A DNA stretch of 64,000 nt from assembly GCF_016545825.1 (NCBI RefSeq), contig NC_052620.1, forward strand, positions 6,324,001 to 6,388,000, given 5' to 3'. The notes beneath the pieces are model-generated. The model did not search any database. It was not told the origin of the DNA and saw only the letters and a program-made list of their open reading frames with translations. Positions 32,501 through 44,944 of this stretch are shown in pieces. The translations under genes and the position numbers were made by a program. The stretch comes from Eucalyptus grandis. Taxonomy: Eukaryota; Streptophyta; Magnoliopsida; Myrtales; Myrtaceae. Numbering within the stretch: position 1 is the first letter of the stretch; each line of letters begins with the position of its first letter.

Positions 32501-35500
32501 CCCTCCTTTACCGGCTCCCTCTTGCACCGTTCGATGGACGGACGGTGTTCGTCGCCGGTATCAGATGGATTGGCTCGCCTAATTTCTCTTTTGTAGGAGG
32601 AGTTATGCTTGCATAAACGAGTAGCTTCATGTAGTAGTTGTGGGAATAAGAGTAATATTAGACACATGTTTGTTACTAATTCTTTGCCTTATAATTTTAT
32701 CTATTATAATTAGCTTTGTGAATCCTTGATTTTTCGTTTAGTCAAAAGGTTCATGTATTTATTTATTATAAGTGTTTAATGTTTCAATACAAATTAGGAG
32801 AATTACGTTACTTTATCGCGTATTAATATAAAATTAGAAGTCGTATAAGATATTGGGAGATTGCAAAACAGGTTCCAGTGGAAACAAGGTTAACCCTGGA
32901 ACCGGATCGGAAAAATAGGGTGGGTCGAGTACATGGTCCAATACACAAACAGGATCGGGTATAGGATCTAGAAAAGATGAACCAGTTATAACAGGGTGGG
33001 GTAAAGGTCTAAGTCTAGACCCTACCCACCTTGGATCCAATCACCCCTACTCCCTTACGCTTACTTTGAGACCATACAACCTAGGAGGAGGAGCAAACTT
33101 GGGAGCAATGGTAAGAAGAAATTAATTGTAAATTACTTGGGCAATATACGTAATTTGATGTCTTCGGTGCATTGCCAGCTTCTCCCTTATTGGGGTGGTC
33201 AATACAATTATTTAATGTATCGGTTTGCATTTTGTTATTAGGTATTTTTTCCTAACAAAAGGAACCTATTTGTTTTTGCCCTTCCCAAGTTAAATGTTAT
33301 GTAGATTATTTTCTTAACTGCAATATCCATTTTGAACCAAGAAAGCTGTACTTATCAGTTATTTTCCCTGAATTTCCTCTGAAGAATGTTTACATGATAA
33401 TACTATGAAGGTCAGTTTCTAATTTTATTTATCAGAAAATTGTGAATTACATATTTGAGGAAAAGATTAGAGCACAGTCCTGAGAACTTGTGCTGGCAAC
33501 GAAACCTGGTTAAGGGCTGCCAGCACTTGAGGACTGGCAATGGTGTCCTGAGGGCAAGCACCAGGTTAGGGGTTCAGAGGTCAGAAAACTAGGTCCAGGA
33601 GGCAAGATCTCGAGTTGTGGCTATGGAATCCAAGTCTGGGTCACAAGGGACCCGTGCGCGGTTGCCAGAGTATCGGGTTCAAGCAGGTGGGATTGGCCAG
33701 GTCTAGCGCCGGTGGCTTGGGTGTAGGCTGTCAAGGACCTGTTAAGGTAGCGGGCCATGGGAGCCTTGGCCCGGGCACATAGTGGAAAATTGTAGTTGAC
33801 TGCTCAATGAGAAATGAACCATTACATCATGAGATTTTAAAGCAAAAGTTCCATTTTCGAATGAATTTCTAAGAGCTTGCCAAACACGTTGTCCCTGACT
33901 CATCAATTTCCAAATCCTAATTCAGAACATTGATGTCTACATATAAATCTGCACTTCATCTTAAAATAGACGAGAACAAAAAATTTTACCTTGACTCTTC
34001 AAATTGGAGGAGCATTGAATGAAGTGACTTCATTAAAACTTAGAAAGAACTTCAGCATGTAAATGAAAAAATGTAGAATTATAGCTATGGAAGCTATTGA
34101 GGTTGCACTTTGTGTTGTTCAGTTGGCTGTGAGTGAGTGCGCAACGTAGGCAGGTGAGGTTCAACTCAGCAGGGACACAAGTGAGGTTCAAATAAGCAGA
34201 GGCAATGCGTAGAGGTTGCTGGAGCGAGTGACGGGGCAGGTGACGACAAGCAAGAAGATGGAGATGATGGAGTGAGTGATGGAGAGCCAAAAATGTCAAG
34301 AAAGTTGGTATTGTTAAGAGAGAAATGGGAGAATCTGTGATTGATGATTGGTAGCTTGGAAATGTATCTTCTAAGAGTGAAGAGTTAAGGTCAATATTGC
34401 AGCTGAAGGGAGGAATTTAGCTATGAAGGGGGCGGCGCTCCAAAGTCCAGGGTTCTAGGTTCGTGTGCTGGGTTTCAAGTCCTAGTCATGGGGATCCAGG
34501 TCTGGGCTGCGGGGGGCCTGGGTTTAGGCATTGGGTCCTTGCGTTTGTGTTTGGACCTTGACAACCCAGTTGAGTTCAGCACTGGGGTCTTGTATGCAGG
34601 CCACTAGGGACCCATGTCAAGTTGAGGTCCTGAGTCCGGGAGCTGGTGTCCTAGGATCCGGTCAAGGGGACAAGGGCTCCCTGAGGACCTGAACCCAAGT
34701 TGGTCTTATTATATTGGAGGTCAAGTCAAGTTGTATTTTGGAAAATGGTTTCTGATTTTTCAATGGTTAAGTCATTTTTGCGAAATGAATTATAGATTTT
34801 CTGTTGATTACGAATATATTTCCCGTTGACTCATTTTCCTAACAGATTCAAATGCCGTAAAATAAGGAAAATGTTTCCCTGTAGTCTGTTTTCCCCAAAA
34901 CAAACAGTGTTGTAATTAAGGAAGAGGTTAATTTGGTCAGTAGAAGTAATTTAGGGGAATTGTCTAAAAGAAAAGGTAATTGATGGAATTTAGAACCTTA
35001 TTTACTATATTACTAAGAGTTTTAGATGTTCAATTATCAACTATTAGTAAACAATTTTATATTTCTAAACTTGGCACTTAAGGTGGTCCTCACGTAAAAC
35101 TTAGTTGCCAATTTTTTAGTTTTATCAAACAAGTGTATTGTCTTTTATTCAACATTCCCATTTCAGTTATCTATTTAGTGTCTGATGTAGACTTAAAAGT
35201 TGCTTGATGAGAAACTTGGTGTCGTCAACGTTCTTTGAAATCACTAAGAACTATTTCATATGTATCTAATAAGATCAATTAATAATGCATTCCCAACTTT
35301 TGAGAACACATGGCTTAATCTTAAACTATACCAACATCTTTCCATTAGTTTTTATTTACCCACAGAATATATATTTCTCAATTCCAAAACTTTAATCGAG
35401 GAGTTTATTTTGCTAACACTATTTTACAAGATCTTACCATGCAACAGGAGAAAAAGAAAAAGCAAAAAGAAGAGCTTTACGATTTGGGACAAATTTTTAA

Positions 35501-38500
35501 ATCCTATAAAACATGATACAACACTTTTTCATTTGGTTCTGGTACATACCGTGTGCTGGTACCAGTATTATGCGCCATCTGTAATGAATGGCAGGCTAGG
35601 TAATATTGGTCTGACTAACTCGTCAATCAGTTCTACGTCTCTAATTGTTATGTATTTATTCATTTTCTTAATGCATTTAATACTTGTGCCTTTGCTATGA
35701 CATTACTGAAAAGAATTTTAACTCCATAGATTCATGCGAACATTTATGAAAATGGTGTTGGAATGTCCTCTTTCTGCATTAAGTAGATTATAGAGAATTA
35801 TTATCTGCACCATCATCATTTCCTAATTGTCTAATGTTCAAGCTGTATTGCAAAGATGATGTTAGCTGTCATCCTGATAGTTTTTCCTAGGTATTTGGAG
35901 TGTCAGGGGACCTGCAGACTGGGTGTTTATTTGCAATATTCTCAATTGTTTTTCTTTTCTGTTCCATGCTATCTTTTGCCTTGTTTGTCAGTAGTTTTGT
36001 ATGTATCTTTTTACATACTCTTTTCTGCTTCTTTAGATGCTATACTAATGTATTGATCTTTCTAAATCGTGCAGCTTTGTCCCAAAGAAACTGTTATTTC
36101 ATACATAATACTTGTATATGAGGCAGAAGAATTCTGCAATCTCGTTTCAAGTGGGTCCCTTGTTGATCATTTAAATGGAATCCGTAGTCTTTATCCATCT
36201 CATACAGTGTGCTACCTCACGAATAGGTTGATGGCATACATTAACAAAAGGTAAGACGTCTCCATCTGTTCATGCTAACCTGTGTTATTTCAGATCTTTC
36301 CCTTTTATCACTTAGTTCTGTAAATTCTCTTGCATTGTCATAAAATTGAGATATCGAAGATCAATCCATATTTTAGGTTTGCAAATTTTACAAAGAGCTA
36401 ATATCAAGTCCACTTCCAGTCAATAAAGAAAAAAAGACATCTTTCCTATTCCACGAAGATGATGGAGCAGCATACCATGATGAGATCATCAAGAGCACTT
36501 TCCTAGAATGTTTTTGTATTTCAAATGGACCAGAACGACGATGAATCCAAGACTACAGGACACCCTTCAGGGCTATTCATGCCACTAAACTTAGAGTCAT
36601 TTTGTCCAGGCATGCTTTGCATGAGGAAATTCTTGGAAAACAGGACAACATGTAAAATGAGTAGTCAATTTTGAAATGCTTCTTGCATGTGGAGGCATAC
36701 CAAGGCAAATACTGCAAATGATTATATTCAAGAAAGTTGGCGTGGCTGCAATTACAGATTAGATAAATGAATTTATTGAGATGATTTGGAAATTGAGACA
36801 ACTTAGCTGATCAAAGATGCTCATGTGGTGAAGTGACTTCACCATGGGTCAGGAGGTATGAGGAATAACTTAAAAGACACAAGATGCTCAGAAGAACTAC
36901 AATGGTATAAGAAAATTGCGTAGGCTACCTTTTTTATTGCTTGGTTTGGGTGGCTTTCTTCTCTGAAAGTGTAGCCTACCTTTTCTTATGTTGCAACAGA
37001 CCAAAACTATGTATACCCCCCAGGGAGAAAGACAGGTTGTCTCCCTTTGAAGGCAGATAGGCTTTAATATCTTTAAACTCGGAAACTTCCCACCCAAGAA
37101 CATCTTTTCCTTCTAGGACATAGCATTACGCTCATTGGCGGTGACACTTAATTTAGCACATTGTAAATACTTGTACTGTTTAAACATTCTTGGAAGGTAG
37201 GATTCTTTATGATAATGTTCTCAAATGTAATACTGTAAGAGAAAAGGTTCTTCTCTATCCGGCGCTAGTATTGCTTCCGCCACAAAGAGACCCTACTTCC
37301 TTAAATCGCTATTTTCTTTGGTCAGATTTGAATCACAATATCTAGTTAGCATTAGCCCCTGCAAAATGGAAGTTTTTATGGCTTTTATATAAAGAAGATG
37401 CAAGTTGATTTGGCAATTACACGCTTGGGACCAGTTATATTTATGGAGTAACCCCCACATGCTTGTTAGTTAGAGGTATCCTGGATTCTGGAATCTTTGG
37501 ATGTTGTGTAAGATAGGTTTTGGAGAGATGAATAGGGTATATGGTATACTAGTAGCAAATTTCAACTGAGAGCCTGTATAAGTTCACTATATCAGTTGAC
37601 ACTGTGTCTGTGTAAGAACTGGAACAATTTGAATCTAGTTGATCAGAAAGAGAAATCTACTTTAATTACTGTACCTGTTCAATGAATGGATGTACAAAAC
37701 TGTACATAGAATTGCATTTTATTTGATCTAAACAATCTGTAGCTGTCACTATTATTTATACCTTTTTCTTTTTCTAGTTGTCATTACCATGGGCGACTAG
37801 AAGGGCTCCTTTGCTGTCATTAACATGGGTAACTAGTTTTGTGTCATCATCATCACTGGAACTTATTATTATTATTATGAACTGCAGTTGCTGTCTTGAT
37901 CTTGCTGGATTTAGGCTTTATAAGCGCTTATATATTATGTAAATTGATGCATAGGTTTTTGCATCATATCTTAGGGAGCAGCAACAGTACAAGAACCCAG
38001 CCAGTAATGGTTGGCAACGACCACCAGTCGAGGAGGTGATTAATTTTCTTTTTTTAACATATTGCAACTATGGACCTTGTGGTTCACTTGCCTCTGTTTT
38101 GAGTCCTTGTGCAGTTTTCTTATTATCTTTCGGATATTAAGATAACACTTAAAATTTGACTTGCAGGCATTAGCCAGACTGACAACACATTTTGCTAAGG
38201 TGCACTCAAGGCAATGCATAGATGAACCTGAAGTAGCTGAGCACATTGTTGGTCTAACATGCAGTCTAGCCTCCTGCCAATACAGGTGAGGATTAAAAGG
38301 CTACCCTAATGAAGAATAGAATAGGCAGCCTTCCTTTTGTCTTGCACAAGGCATAAAATTATGATTCTTGATTCTAGGAACTTAAAGTGAATATAATGAT
38401 CGAGTTTGAACCCAAGTATCTCTCTCTTCTTGAGCTGGGAAGCTAATTTCAGGTAGCCTCTGAGAGACCATCTGGGATGAAAATATCATATCCAATGTTT

Positions 38501-41500
38501 GGTGGTGCACTTGGATTTAAGAAACCCAGATATGTTCATATATGGCCCCTAGGTGTACTTTTTGGGTGGGACAAATTTTATCCCACTTGGTTTGGACAAC
38601 ATGAAAGATAAAGCAAAACCCTAAAGAAAAGAAAGAAAGTTTCCTTCCGAGCAAAGATGGTGAGCAGTGGTGCCACAGCCGGTGGTGATCATCCCGCAGT
38701 GGTCACCTGAGATTCGCTTGTGCACACGGCTTTCATTGTGGACACTCTCTCTACTCCTGGCTATCCTAGATCTATTTAACATTTAATATATTTATATAAT
38801 ATTTTGTTCTTTTCTGATTTTTTTGGGGGTGGGGTGAGGAGGGAGGGGGAGGGGGCACTAGAATTGAACTTATTATTTGTTTAATCGATGAATTTTTCGT
38901 CCTTTTTTGAACAATTTGTATAGTTGTTTAGTATCTTTGCCAAATTTGCCAATTTATTTATTGTAAGATTTGAGCGTTTCCCATCAAAAGTTATATAGTG
39001 ATGCCAGAAATGCACTTTATAGGTTGGAATTCATCAGGAAAATATTGTTTTTTGTTGGGGTGGGCATTTGAATTACGCTTTTGATTAACTTGCTTTTTCA
39101 ACTTCCTATCATTTTTTTTTCCTTTAAAATAATACAAACATTTGAAAAAAAAAAAAAAAAAACATTTGTGCACTCTACACAACAATAAGTTAGTTACCTA
39201 GATGTGTCTGGATTGACTTAAACTTTGTAACTCTTTGCTTCTTCTCTTTATTAATTAAAGAGGGATGGGAGGGAGCAGGGTAGAGTTATAGTTGTTGCTA
39301 ATTTTTTTTAAAGGCCATTCTTTATGTGATTGAAGTATTGCTCAGATTATCAATATGCTCTTGTTTATGAATGTATGTCAGCAAATTAATTTAGCTATTT
39401 AGCTTGTTGATGTCCTCAATCTGACATTTTGCTGTATCTTGAAATGCAGAAAGAAGTTAACACGGCTTTCTGTTAATGCCAATGGATCCATCATTCCTAA
39501 GGGTTCTCTTGACAGGAGCTTAATTAAAAATAACTGCTGGTGATTACCCTTTCTTCTGTCAACAGATAGTTACAACAAAGATGAGCACTATGCATAGCAT
39601 GTCAATGTGAAAGGGTTGTAAGAGATGCCTTTTTCCCTTAGCCTGGACTTGTATCGTGTTTTATATAGTTTCCATGAACAGCTTGAGGGTAATAACTCTC
39701 AGGCTCATCTAAGATTGGGTTTTAATTCGTATTTTTTTCGATCCATAGGGTTAGTGGGAGCATGTCACGAATGTTAGGTTCATCTACTTAAGGGGGACTT
39801 CCACGTCTTAGAAAAACTTCTAGTTACATCTACAACCACTGTTCAATCAATCAGGTTTAATTACTCAGTACCTAGTAGTAAAACTACGACTACCATATGA
39901 CAGCTAGGAGTGAGCATAATGTGGTTCAAGAATGAATGACTGACCTGAATGATATGTGAAAACATTATCGCATCTTTGACAACCAATATTACAAATTGTG
40001 ATGCCATTGAGTTAAGTAACAACTAAAGTCTCCAGTTGACCCTGGTCAAGAATGAGTGGTCATAACAGAAACACATGCTCTTTCCTTCGAAACTGTTGCA
40101 TCCCAAGTCCAAACTATAAAACTCATAGTTGAGAATGATGATTTTGGTTGCTGGCATTCATGTGGCCTTCACTAGAGAGGTGAAAATGATTTAAGGGAAG
40201 AGGTTTAAAGGTCGTTTGGAGCGACTTTTATTGTTTACTTGTGACAAATATTGTGGCATGTATACTTTGGTTTTTTTCCAATTTTAAGCATCCAAAACTT
40301 TCGGAATATACAAATGTCAACAGCTTGATTCACATTTTAATGCGTGAATAATGTTGTAATTTTTTGCACGAAAGCAAAAAAAAATGCCTTTTGCTTTTTA
40401 GAAGTCAAAAGTAACAAACACTAGACTTAGATGTATGATCCAACTTGGTGATTATAGAAAATGAGTTGCACTTTGCTCTTACCCTAAATGTTCAATAATT
40501 CGTTATCATCCTTAATTAAGATAATTTGATAGGGACATAATCCCTTTTTCTTTGATCAAATACAATATTATGATCAGTGATTTTTCTCTTAGATTAAATA
40601 CAATTTATGATCGCAGATTTACTACGAGAAAGGCAATACCTTATTCATGAAATTTAGCAACTCTTGTAAGATTAGGAACCCTAGTAGCAAATTTCACCTT
40701 TCTTTGTTCATGTTGTTTTGTTCACTGGGCTTATGCAATCCATTTTAATTGTGATCCTCTTTTAGTGCCTGAAAATATGCATTAGTTCTTTCTTTTTCTG
40801 TTTCTTGATAACGATTCAGCCATTCAGAGGAAAGAGTAGTGCATTTTTCTCTGTCCGGGGTACGGTCCCCATGATTAAGATCTAGTCGAGGCCTCTCCCC
40901 AACCCCCCCAGCCCAATCTGAAAAGACTAATAGAAGATGAGAAAAATGTAATGTTAAATTTGCTGTTATCTTAGACACTTAGGAAGACTCCTCTTCTGCA
41001 TAGAAAAGTCTTAGATCCAGTACCATCTCACCCTTTTTTCTGTGCAAAAATGAGAAAAAAAGAAGAGAGAAGACTCCTCCTTTGCATGCTCTATCTTTAT
41101 CGGAAATGTAGCGACTCGTGTGACTCCTTATTTGGTCATATTTTGTTGGGCGTTTCACCACCAGGTTGAAAGCGTTGATGGCTGTTCCAAAGGTGCAGCC
41201 ACGATTTGCTGTGGCTATATGGAAGAAGTATCCAACCATGAGATCTCTTTTGAATGTCTACATGGATCCAGACAAAACTGTAAGCATCTGCTCAGTTAAT
41301 TTTTACCTGTCATTGATTCTGACAGTGGGCCGTCACGTTTGATGACTATGACTATGGCAAAGTGCTAACCTAGCATTTTTCTGCTTGTGTTTTATAGCTT
41401 TAAAGCTCTCATTTGGTTAAAAGATTGCATAATATTTATTGGTTTAGCATGAGGTGCCCAAGTCAGATATGCAGAACGCTGTTTATAGACAAGTATCCTC

Positions 41501-43094
41501 AACTGTAATGTTAGCAATTTCCAATAAAAAAAGGCATTATTGGGCAATTGTTGGAGGTTTGTAAGGCTGATTTTATTAAAAGTATTTGTGATGTAAGAGA
41601 GAGATGGTAGAGGGAAAAAGGTCGAACTTCTTTACGTGTGACCAATAATGCTCCCTCCATCGGTCTTGGCAAGAGATCGCATTGCAGGGTTCAAAAGCAA
41701 ACAGTTGTTTGAAACTCAATAGCAGTGATTCATTCATACATGCAATGGCACATCTTTGTCAAAACTTGGTAATTTGTGTTCATTTTTCAATTGCTATAAG
41801 CCTGTTGATTTCGGGGACTCCAACTTGATACAGCAGGAAGCCAAAAGGGGTGCTGACTTCTTTGCTTGTTGGTAATCGTCCTCATATTAGTAGCTGAACA
41901 TATCCAACCATTTCTGTGGCTTGTTTTATTTCCTGTTGGTTGCTTTCACTGGTTAATTTTTTCAGTATTGCTGATTCTTCTGTTGCATGACCTAGAATTA
42001 GCAGTTTCAATTGTATGGATACTTGCGGAGATTGCTAGCTTTTGCAAGTCTGTCTCATAACTAAAATTTCTACCAATTGGTTTTATTAGAAAGATTATGA
42101 TATGCTTATCTAGCTTTCATGATACTAAACTCCCCACATTCTTTTCACTTAGCTCCAGGAGTTTTTGTTGTTTTACATGTACCTTAGCGAACAATTTCTC
42201 AGGAGTGAAAGTAGTGGACAAGAGGATTCTTGAAGATGACCCTGTCCATGTGAACTGAATTGCCAGAAAGAAACAAATATCTCCATTGAAGGATTGGAAG
42301 GAGTGTTCAGATTGGGCTGACCATGAACTTCTTCCTATGTTTTCCAGAACGTTGCATCCTGCATATTATGCTTACAATTTGTTTTTATGCATCATTTCTT
42401 CATGTAGGACTTCTTTCTAGTCTCATTTGACTCTGGAAATCCTTTTCTCTAGACTTTATCCAAAGAGACCAGAAATACATGACATAAGTTTTGAATCTTT
42501 TTTGTTTTTTTGCCGCAGGATAATTTTCTTACTAGGACAATGAAGTTCTTTTTAAAAGTTAAATTTACATGAGGAATGAAAGGAAGGAAGGCCTTTTAAT
42601 TTGTTTTTATGTTACCAAGTGTTGAAGGAGAAGCTGAGGAGCAAAAGTGGCTAGCATTCTCTTTAATGTGGTCTAGTGGAGAGTAGTAGGAAAGTTTATT
42701 TAAAATTTAGTTAAAATGACCTAAAAACAGATGCTCTGACTCCATTACATTCTATAAAGATTTTGTTACTCGTGGTCTCCAGGAATAATGAGTCTCCTAC
42801 TTGTCTCTACTGCTCTTCACTTTTGGCTATTTTAATAGCGAATGTGATTTGTCTTTGACTTGGTTCTTGACCAATGAAGCTTACTGATTTTGTGCTTAAA
42901 TGCTTTTACATCTCTGATCGCAGGTACATGAAAAGGAATTTCACCTTAAGGACTTGACAACTGAAGGATTACTCGGTGAAGACAGAAGATTAGGCGAGGT
43001 GTGTTCTAAAAGAGTGTACAGAATACTCATGGCTCAAAGTAGCAGCATAAGGACTGAGGATGTGGAGGATGGTGCCGATTTTTTCGTGACGTAA
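26543..43094 (+). CDS. EME1: Crossover junction endonuclease EME1 (MUS81 partner)
   Basis: Twelve exons join with consensus GT-AG borders and no frame break: 26543-26846, 29659-29811, 29946-30022, 30367-30612, 30684-30837, 30947-31056, 36075-36250, 37975-38035, 38167-38285, 39450-39539, 41165-41279, 42924-43094. The product is 591 aa, close to plant EME1 size. It starts MSDPILLSDEED, has a disordered acidic N-half, a Lys-rich helical stretch (about residues 215-300), the ERCC4-like nuclease-type domain (about 300-490; GLTFRVKANPIERSILWTM, ILVYEAEEFCNLV, VCYLTNRLMAYI, LTRLSVNANGS), and a C-terminal helix-hairpin-helix region (VQPRFAVAIWKKYPTMRSLL; GEVCSKRVYRIL). In the family, EME1 is the non-catalytic subunit that with MUS81 cuts branched DNA such as nicked Holliday junctions in repair and meiosis. 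Intron 6 is 5.0 kb and holds a hAT element and other repeats; introns 1, 7, 9, 10 and 11 exceed 1 kb. Confidence 0.95.
27120..28930. repeat. Diverged direct repeats in EME1 intron 1
   Basis: Segments at about 27120-27330 and 28720-28930 share order and wording (CAATATGC, AAAGAAATTGT, GAATGCTGxGAAAxGATAG, GACAGCTTTAGCAC). A second block, 27790-28370, is matched at 31350-31730 in intron 6 (GTGAATAAGGTGCAC, GATTTCCTTAGC). These look like old copies of one non-coding repeat. Confidence 0.5.
27971..28121. repeat. Fold-back (inverted repeat) in EME1 intron 1
   Basis: Left arm 27971-28022 and right arm 28066-28121 are imperfect reverse complements, best around GTGATGCATGAGACC against GGTCTTATGCATCAT and GGGGTTAC against GTAACCCC. 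The loop is about 45 bases. In a transcript this would form a long imperfect hairpin; it may be a small MITE. Confidence 0.6.
29280..29510 (+). repeat. Retroelement-derived repeat in EME1 intron 1
   Basis: A directly repeated CATCTTCATCTAA-GCTTAAG block (about 29299 and 29485) flanks a segment with ACATGATATCAGAGCTGG (about 29341-29358), which includes a primer-binding-site-like TGATATCAGAGC. This fits an old miniature LTR element. Confidence 0.45.
32172..33049. mobile_element. Non-autonomous hAT transposon with 8-bp target duplication
   Basis: Ends TAGGGGTG (32172) and CACCCCTA (33049) are perfect 8-bp terminal inverted repeats. The flanks are identical 8-mers, CTCCCTTA at 32164-32171 and at 33050-33057, the target duplication size of hAT elements. 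The 878-bp body is rich in GGAACCGG / CCGGTTCC words near its left end and related words at its right end, with no transposase. It lies in EME1 intron 6. Its perfect duplication suggests a fairly recent insertion. Confidence 0.85.
33480..34720. repeat. GC-rich degenerate repeat blocks in EME1 intron 6
   Basis: Two blocks (about 33480-33780 and 34430-34710) carry recurring words such as GGGTCC, CCAAGTCTGGG, GACCCATG and GGTTCAAG, resembling the minisatellite at 23880-25745. The ~650 bp between them is AT-rich. No ORF of interest. Confidence 0.5.
34721..36074. other. Remainder of EME1 intron 6
   Basis: AT-rich. A 146-codon open stretch at 35260-35700 has hydrophobic and Lys-rich patches but no conserved motif, and lies inside the intron; I treat it as chance. 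Confidence 0.5.
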
Positions 43095-44620
43095 TTCCTA
43101 GTCAAACCTCCCTAGCAATTGTGTTGTCGGTTCACATATTGACTTGGCGGAGTGATCGGCCTCTGTTGTGTAACTTTTGCTTTTCAAACGGCGGGCAACA
43201 ATTTGTTGCTAAATTGTATTTGGTCGCATTTAGTTCTCCTTTTCCCTTCTTAGGATTTTTGTCCTCATTTGATCGGTCTTGCAATGTGTACAGTCTCTGT
43301 CCCCTATTAATATGTTCAAACGGCACTCTGCCTTCCTCCTCATCTTACCTCTAGTGTATGCCAGATCGAAATTTATAGGCTTCTCCTAAACTATTTGAAA
43401 TTTGGGTAATCCATGTCGATATTTTTACGGGGCTGTATCTTTTACTAGTATATATAAATATCTATGGGCTTATTTATGGACCTGTAAAACACACAATTTA
43501 CTATTGAGTTTTCGTCTACGAAACGGCTGGAAGATATGGTGCCTATAGGGGAGTATGAAAAGAACTTTTGGAAAATTCTCAATCTGCGTCTATGGCGCCT
43601 TCCATACAACCTAGGCAATCCGCATTGCTGTTTTCAAAGCCAGTGTTTTGCCCAAAGGCAAGGGATTAGAAAATCATGCACATTGCTTGGAATCCTGGAA
43701 GGATCTCATCTCTTTCCGAGGTAAGTCCTTGCTTCTGGTTATCTGAATCATGACATTGAATAGGTGCCTAACTTCAGAGATGCATATTTGTGGCTGCATT
43801 TATTGAAGACAGTTGCCTCTCAACCCCTCTGCACTAATATTTGACTTTGATGAGATGCTATTTAAACCTACCTTTCTCTCTCTCTACCCCCTCCCCCTCC
43901 CCCTCCCCCTCCCCCTCCCCCATCACATGGGACATCCTTGTCTACTCAGACAGGGCCACAGTATGCAGCCTAGTGTTGCTCCACATAGGACAAGACAGGC
44001 AAGGTGGGAGTTGCCCTCCACTAATCAATATGGCACTGTTTGGTGCGCATTCCGAATGTGATTGGGCCTTGTGGGCCTTGCCTACAATTTACCCACTTGT
44101 AGCAGTCAAAATCACTGCTCAGAACTTGCCCACTCCTATCCTACAACAGCTCTGGCCACTGATGCCCATTTCTCTCCACATGATTCCTTCTTTCCTTTTG
44201 TTTCAGGGAAAAAAAAAGAGCCTTTTGCAAACAAATTTCCGCGTTTCCTATGTCGGCCTTTCTAGAATTCTCTTGGATGCACATGTGATTCGACCGTTTT
44301 CCATCACAATTTGGCTTTCTAACTGAGAAACGAATCCATCAGATCAATTTGCATTCGGAGTATTGTGCATGATTTGGTTAGCTTAATTGACTTTCCGGTT
44401 GACTAGGATGATGCATTCGACCCCCCGAATCCATCGCTGTCTCCCACTTAACCCATTTATATATAATCAGCAGATAGCATATCTCATCCCATCACCACCG
44501 ACGGCCCCTCCTCTTGCTGTTGCACAACCCAATAAAGTCCTGTCGATGCCAACGCATGCCGCATTAGAGAGCTAACAGCACTGAATTAGGTATGCACGGG
44601 TTGTATGGTACACTGCATTT
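43095..44620. other. EME1 3' flank and intergenic DNA
   Basis: The first few hundred bases are probably EME1 3'UTR. No conserved gene. Open stretches at 43813-44326 are frame-shadowed around a CT-rich simple repeat and lack recognisable domains. Confidence 0.5.
43881..43921. repeat. (CCCCCT)n hexanucleotide repeat
   Basis: About six CCCCCT/CTCCCC copies in a row, preceded by a CTCTCTCT run. Confidence 0.85.
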
Positions 44621-44627
44621 CTGTCTC

Positions 44628-44634
44628 TATATAA
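44628..44634 (+). promoter_or_regulatory. TATA box of the DUF3511 gene
   Basis: CTCTATATAAGA places TATATAA about 44 bp before the ATG at 44678, giving a very short 5'UTR. Confidence 0.6.
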
Positions 44635-44677
44635 GACATGATAGAGCCTGCCATTCCTCCACTAGGCCTCTCTAAAC

Positions 44678-44944
44678 ATGGAGAAAAGCAAGTCGTTTAA
44701 CGGTTACTCAGCATCTTACTCAGAAATAAGGCTCGGGTTCGAGGAGAGGTCCAAATCGTATAGCTTCAATGGCCCGAGCAACGCGCCCGATGGGTTGGAT
44801 ATTTCCGGGAACCCGGAGCTTAAGAGGAGGAGGAGGGTGGCCAGCTACAACATGTACACGATGGAGGGCAAGCTCAAGTCCTCGCTGCGCAACAGTTTCA
44901 AGTGGATCAAGAGCAAGTTCTCCGATGATTTCTCCAGCATGTAG
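44678..44944 (+). CDS. DUF3511 family protein
   Basis: A single-exon ORF of 88 aa begins MEKSKSFNGYSASYSE. A basic patch (LKRRRRVASYNMYTMEGK, about residues 48-65) and SFKWIKSKFSDDF near the C-terminus match the DUF3511 signature (R-V-x-x-Y-N-x-Y-x-x-E-x-K-x-K-x-S-x-x-x-S-x-x-W-I-K). The family is plant-specific with no settled biochemical role. The coding region is clearly higher in GC than its flanks and a TATA box lies just upstream, which supports a real gene. No signal peptide or membrane segment. Confidence 0.85.
   Translation: MEKSKSFNGYSASYSEIRLGFEERSKSYSFNGPSNAPDGLDISGNPELKRRRRVASYNMYTMEGKLKSSLRNSFKWIKSKFSDDFSSM

Noticed and set aside
35260..35700. 146-codon ORF in EME1 intron 6
   Set aside because: It lies within an intron of a well-supported gene, has no conserved motif and AT-rich random-like composition.
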